A stretch of DNA of 64,000 nt, from positions 1-64,000 of the forward strand of contig CAJMPY010000007.1 in the NCBI GenBank assembly GCA_905215385.1, given 5' to 3'. The notes beneath the pieces are model-generated. The model was not told the origin of the DNA. It was given only the letters and a program-made list of their open reading frames with translations, and ran no database searches. This DNA comes from an uncultured bacterium (GTDB lineage: Bacteria; Actinomycetota; Coriobacteriia; Coriobacteriales; Coriobacteriaceae). Each line of letters starts with the position of its first letter. Positions within the stretch are counted from its first letter, which is position 1. Shown one piece after another: positions 60,575-64,000 of the stretch. Position numbers and translations under genes: made by a program.

Positions 60575-61888
60575 TTAGCGCCCGGGGGCCAGGATCACCA
60601 GCGCGTCGTGCTCAAAGGGATGCTGCGCCACGCGCACGGTGCCGTCACCGTTGTCACGGACGGGCAGCTTTGCGATGCGCTTGTCCTCCATGTCGAGGAC
60701 CGTCGCCGTCCAGCCACGCGCGCCGTCGAGCTTAAACTTGAGCGCCGTGGTACGCGGCAGGTACGCGACGATGCGATCGCCAACGCGCGCCACACGGATG
60801 GACTCGCGCGCGTCGTCGAGGAGCTCCTGCGCCGGAACCACGGCAAGTGCATCGTCGGCAGCCGTAGCGCCCAGGGCGGCAAGCACGTGCTCGATCGCGC
60901 CAAAGTCCCACACACCCGCAAACTGCAGGCACTCTTGCCAGCGGAAGGGCATGTCAAAGCCCTCGCCCAGGACCGAGCCCTGGCTGCGCGATGTCTGCCA
61001 GTTCCACACGCCGTGTGCGCCATAGGTCACGCCGGCACTGGCGCCGGCAAGAATCGACGACCATACGCTCGCGCGGCAATCCTGCGCGGTAAAACGCCAG
61101 TAGACGTTGCGCGACGCACCCATCTGCTCGTAGCAAGGCTCGGAGTTGACCATCGGCTTTTTGGGATAGTTGGCGATAAAGTCCTGCGGCAGACGCCATG
61201 CCTCGGGCTGGCCCTCGTAGTTGTGGCCGGGCTGGAACATATAAAAGTCCAGACGGTCCAGATACTGCGCCGGAATGGTGCGGTTACCGCGGTTGATATG
61301 CATGGTGCGCAGTGCCTCGGGCGCGCGCTTGACGACCTCGTCGAGGGCGTCCTCGTAATAGGCGATCGCCTCGTCGCCGGCAAAGTCGGTATCGCCCGTC
61401 ACCACGTAGACGGGGTCGAACTCGCCCAGGTTCTCGACGACGCGGGCAACGTGGACGCGAACCTCCTCACGCGGCATAACCTCGGCGCCGCAACGCTCGG
61501 CGATCTTGGCGCCCCAGGTACCGGGTACGTAATTGCACCACATGAGCACGAGCGCCGGACGAATGCCGTGCTCGACGGCAGCACGGCACATGGCGGCGGC
61601 ACGATCCCAGTACGCCTGGTTGGGACGGGACCAATCAAAGTGCACGCCGTCCTCGCTGGCATAGGGCCAAATGCCCAGGTCGGGGCAGCAGCGATCCCAC
61701 TGCGGCAGCGTGTTGATCTGCAGTGCGTTCATGCCCTGCTCGGCACGGCGGGTCAGGTAGTAATCCCAGTCGTTCTCGGCGATGCTCGTAAATGCGCTCC
61801 AGCACGTATCGGCAAACCAGAAGAACGGTTTGCCCTCGCACAAAAAGCCATCCTGGCGACCGTTGACGGTCAGCTTTCCCAAACTCAT
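60575..61888 (-). CDS. Glycoside hydrolase of DUF4038/GH140-like type
   Basis: This 437-residue cytoplasmic (beta/alpha)8 enzyme belongs to the DUF4038 group, which includes GH140 apiosidases. Typical segments are GKPFFWFADTCWSAF near the N terminus, GMNALQINTLPQWD, and VYVVTGDTDF, with a catalytic pair probably among the Asp of GDTDF and the Glu of MVNSEPCYEQMG. A C-terminal beta-sandwich (FKLDGARGWTATVLDMED) follows. The ATG at 61888 has AAAGGA 7 nt upstream; the open frame extends 44 codons further up without a site. It follows the PTS IIBC gene, but a terminator-like hairpin lies between. Substrate is unknown. Confidence 0.8.
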   Translation of the reverse strand: MSLGKLTVNGRQDGFLCEGKPFFWFADTCWSAFTSIAENDWDYYLTRRAEQGMNALQINTLPQWDRCCPDLGIWPYASEDGVHFDWSRPNQAYWDRAAAMCRAAVEHGIRPALVLMWCNYVPGTWGAKIAERCGAEVMPREEVRVHVARVVENLGEFDPVYVVTGDTDFAGDEAIAYYEDALDEVVKRAPEALRTMHINRGNRTIPAQYLDRLDFYMFQPGHNYEGQPEAWRLPQDFIANYPKKPMVNSEPCYEQMGASRNVYWRFTAQDCRASVWSSILAGASAGVTYGAHGVWNWQTSRSQGSVLGEGFDMPFRWQECLQFAGVWDFGAIEHVLAALGATAADDALAVVPAQELLDDARESIRVARVGDRIVAYLPRTTALKFKLDGARGWTATVLDMEDKRIAKLPVRDNGDGTVRVAQHPFEHDALVILAPGR

Positions 61889-62019
61889 CTGCATGTCCTT
61901 TCGTTTGACAAAGGATTTGCGAACCGCCGAGGGCTTTCGCGGTAACCCCGCGCGAAAGCCCCCGCCGCTTGGCAAACCATCGCGGGCGAATACCGTCCGC
62001 CCCATCAGTCTACCTTGCA

Positions 62020-62056
62020 AGAAGGGCCCCGCCGGGCTTACGCCTGACGGGGCCCT
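62020..62056 (-). terminator. Terminator between PTS IIBC and the GH140-like gene
   Basis: Arms AGGGCCCCG (62023-62031) and CGGGGCCCT (62048-62056) are complementary, followed on the minus strand by TCTTGC. Readthrough or a separate promoter would be needed for the glycosidase. Confidence 0.75.
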
Positions 62057-62096
62057 GTCGTGTAGGTGAGGTCATATGTGACCGAACGGTTTGGCC

Positions 62097-63521
62097 TTAG
62101 GCCTCCATCTCGGCGAGTTCCTCCTTGGAGAAGCCGCAGGCAAAGACGACGGCAGCGGCGATGACAAAGGAGATTGCCATACCAACAATAGCCCAGACGG
62201 TGTTCATCTGGCCACCCTGCAGGTAGTTGGTGAAGACCAGGAAGTTGGAGGCACCGCCTGCGAGGTAGTAGGTAACACCCATGAGGCCGGAGAACACAGC
62301 GCCGATAGCACCGCCGATGAACATGCCAAACATGGTGCGACGGAAGCGCATGAGGATGCCGAAGAGCGCGGGCTCGGTGACGCCGCCGGCGATGGCGGAG
62401 ATGACGTAACCGATGGCGAGAGACTTCTCGTCGGGGTTCTTCATCTTGAGGAAGGCACCGAAGGCGCAGCCCCAGACAGCGGCCATAGCGCAGTTGGTGG
62501 AAACGAAGACGAAGGGATCGTAACCGGCAGCGATGATCTGAACCTGGGCGAGCAGGATGACGGGCATGTGCATGCCGCAGACCACGAAGAGCTGCCAGAA
62601 GGCGCCGAGGATGGCCATGACGATCAGGATGCCGATGCCGCCAAGGTCAGCAAGGCCGAAGAGGGCGTTGGCGATCAGCGTACCGATCTCGTTGCCGATC
62701 GGAGCGAGGACGATGAAGGCAATGGGGATCGTGACGATCATGGTGCAGAACGGCGTGAAGACCGTGGACAGCACGTCGGGCATAACCTTCTTAAAGAACT
62801 TCTCGATGAAGTACAGGACGGGCACCGAAAGGATGATCGGCAGGACGGACTGCTGATAGTTGGCAGCAGCGATCTGGATGCCGTAGACGGAGATGATGCC
62901 GCCGCCCTCCTGGGTGGCGACGCTCACCACGGAAGGAGCCATGAGGGCGCCACCGAGCAGCATGCCGAGCACCGGGCTGGCGCCGAGCTTCTTAGCCGCG
63001 GCATAACCCAGGTAGATGGGGATAAAGGTGAACGTGGCCTCGTACAGCGTGGTGTAGAGGAACGTATAGGTCGGGTCGTCGGCCGAGAGCACACCGAGCA
63101 TGGTGGGGCCGAGGACGGCCGCGATGGTACGGAACAGACCGCCGGCCATGAGCAGCGGGATGAGCTGGGTCATGGAGCCCGACAGATAGTCGAGGATGAT
63201 ATTGGGCAGGTTCTTGAGCTCGAACTTCTCCTTGGGAGCATCGAGGTTCTCGTTGACGGCCTCACCCTGCTTGACACCGGAGATGGCGACGAACTCGGCG
63301 AGCACCTTGGGCACGTTCTGGCCGATGATGACCTGGAGCTGGCTGCCGGAGAACTGGCAACCCAAAACGCCCTTGATCTTCTTAATCTTCTCGACCTCGG
63401 CCTTGTTGTTGTCCTTGAGCGTAAGGCGCAGACGCGTCATGCAGTTGGTGGCGATCTTGACGTTCTCGGCGCCACCAACGAGCTCGAGGACCTCGGTGGC
63501 AATCTGCTTGTTGTCTGCCAT
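62097..63521 (-). CDS. PTS beta-glucoside-type transporter subunit IIBC
   Basis: This 474-residue sugar permease has a N-terminal IIB domain (about 1-80) with the phosphocysteine in NVKIATNCMTRLRLTLKD, a linker, and a IIC domain with about ten helices (LSGSMTQLIPLLMAGGLFRT, PSVVSVATQEGGGIISVYG, GVTEPALFGILMRFRRTMFG). The last motif, GVTEPALFG, is a hallmark of glucose/beta-glucoside IIC. There is no C-terminal IIA domain; the free IIA at 42.8 kb is a possible partner. The ATG at 63521 has GAGGAGGGG upstream. Expression is likely controlled by the operators in the divergent region upstream. Confidence 0.94.
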   Translation of the reverse strand: MADNKQIATEVLELVGGAENVKIATNCMTRLRLTLKDNNKAEVEKIKKIKGVLGCQFSGSQLQVIIGQNVPKVLAEFVAISGVKQGEAVNENLDAPKEKFELKNLPNIILDYLSGSMTQLIPLLMAGGLFRTIAAVLGPTMLGVLSADDPTYTFLYTTLYEATFTFIPIYLGYAAAKKLGASPVLGMLLGGALMAPSVVSVATQEGGGIISVYGIQIAAANYQQSVLPIILSVPVLYFIEKFFKKVMPDVLSTVFTPFCTMIVTIPIAFIVLAPIGNEIGTLIANALFGLADLGGIGILIVMAILGAFWQLFVVCGMHMPVILLAQVQIIAAGYDPFVFVSTNCAMAAVWGCAFGAFLKMKNPDEKSLAIGYVISAIAGGVTEPALFGILMRFRRTMFGMFIGGAIGAVFSGLMGVTYYLAGGASNFLVFTNYLQGGQMNTVWAIVGMAISFVIAAAVVFACGFSKEELAEMEA

Positions 63522-64000
63522 GGGACCCCTCCTCAATAATTATGCGGCGTACCTAACGCCGCGACTTGCATGGACCCTTACCGCTATAACCCCTTACGGC
63601 GGCCCGGGCTTTAACGTTGCAGTAAACAATTTGTTTACTGAACGTTTACTGGCTTTAGTTTACACGGAGTGCCTGATTTGTGGCAATTTTGCCGTCTGAA
63701 GTCCGGTGAACGGTAGGAAATGGGGGGGTAAGCGTATTTAGACGGTAGAAGATGTCTATTTGACCAGATATTGATATATGGCTATTTACGTGGGCTTTTA
63801 TTTTGATAAACACCTTTGTAACGAGCTAGCTCATCAACAAAAGTCCTGCTAGTTAATAGTAAACGTCTGTTTAGCAGTTCATTGCGTGTTCAGTTTTACC
63901 GTTTACCGAGTTCATCTGCTCATTCTACAGTTCTGCATTAAACTAAACATGTTTAGTCTGTATTGCCGCCCTTGTTTAGTACTTGCGGCACAAAGGAGTA
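63522..64000. promoter_or_regulatory. Divergent promoter region with TAAAC/GTTTA operators
   Basis: This AT-rich 479-bp stretch has no gene. Palindromes seen: AGTAAACA-ATT-TGTTTACT (63621-63639), GTAAAC-GTCT-GTTTAG (63859-63874), and CTAAACATGTTTAG (63943-63956), plus half-sites AACGTTTACT (63641-63650) and GTTTACAC (63658-63665). The window ends with AAAGGAGTA (63992-64000), a ribosome binding site for a plus-strand gene that must start just outside. Spacing between half-sites varies from 2 to 5, so one or two regulators may be involved. Confidence 0.6.

Noticed and set aside
62091..63539. A 482-codon plus-strand open frame rich in Asp, Glu and Gly
   Set aside because: It is antisense to the PTS IIBC gene, and its composition is that of reverse-read hydrophobic codons.

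Overview
The window looks like chromosome from a high-GC, anaerobic gut actinobacterium of the class Coriobacteriia, most likely Collinsella. This rests on several traits together: a dnaK-grpE-dnaJ-hspR heat-shock operon of actinobacterial type, several sugar PTS systems and glycosidases, [NiFe]-hydrogenase maturation genes, a multi-TM LuxR regulator of the kind common in Coriobacteriia, and very many palindromic intergenic repeats. The assignment is by recognition of protein families, not by a database search.

Layout. 1-4.0 kb: tRNA-Arg(CCU), an array of dyad repeats, then a mannose-family PTS operon (IIAB-IIC-IID) with a DUF956 gene, all on the minus strand. 4.0-9.5 kb: hypA, then a large FAD/Fe-S oxidoreductase divergent from a TetR regulator and a DUF5692 membrane protein. 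Two matching palindromes lie in the divergent promoter. 9.6-15.7 kb: an acidic membrane-anchored protein, an AAA ATPase with a DUF4143-type layout, and clpB. 15.8-17.8 kb: a pair of paralogous exported proteins in head-to-head orientation, one frameshifted, among three kinds of palindromic repeat. 18-25 kb: an aconitase-like hydratase and the hspR-dnaJ-grpE-dnaK operon. 25.4-29.6 kb: a ferredoxin and the NAD biosynthesis operon nadA-nadB-nadC-niaR. 29.6-33.6 kb: a plastic zone with a 207-bp inverted repeat, a dead transposase, an intact IS3-family element whose end supplies the stop codon of a membrane protein gene, and a beheaded histidine kinase. 34-40.8 kb: thioredoxin, then nikR and hypF-hypC-hypD-hypE. 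40.9-49.9 kb: a HAD phosphatase, a lipoprotein, PTS IIA, 6-phospho-beta-glucosidase, an AraC regulator, a large GH106-like glycosidase and an RpiR regulator. 50-55 kb: an XRE regulator fused to a superoxide-reductase-like domain, pyrE, and an Mg2+ P-type ATPase preceded by a short leader ORF. 55-60 kb: a four-gene set of lipoproteins and zinc-ribbon membrane proteins, then a LuxR-type membrane regulator. 60.5-64 kb: a GH140-like glycosidase, a beta-glucoside-type PTS IIBC, and a divergent promoter region rich in TAAAC/GTTTA operator-like sequences.

The genes fit a saccharolytic fermenter: PTS uptake and phospho-glycosidases feed glycolysis, nickel/hydrogenase maturation supports H2 metabolism, and NAD is made de novo under NiaR control. 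The least explained content is intergenic. At least five families of dyad-symmetric repeats recur. One is a ~145-nt nested-stem element whose paired arms change together between copies. Another is a 46-bp dyad repeated with an exact 62-bp period at two distant loci. These, the oxidoreductase/TetR/DUF5692 module and the leader ORF before mgtA are the best candidates for undescribed biology.
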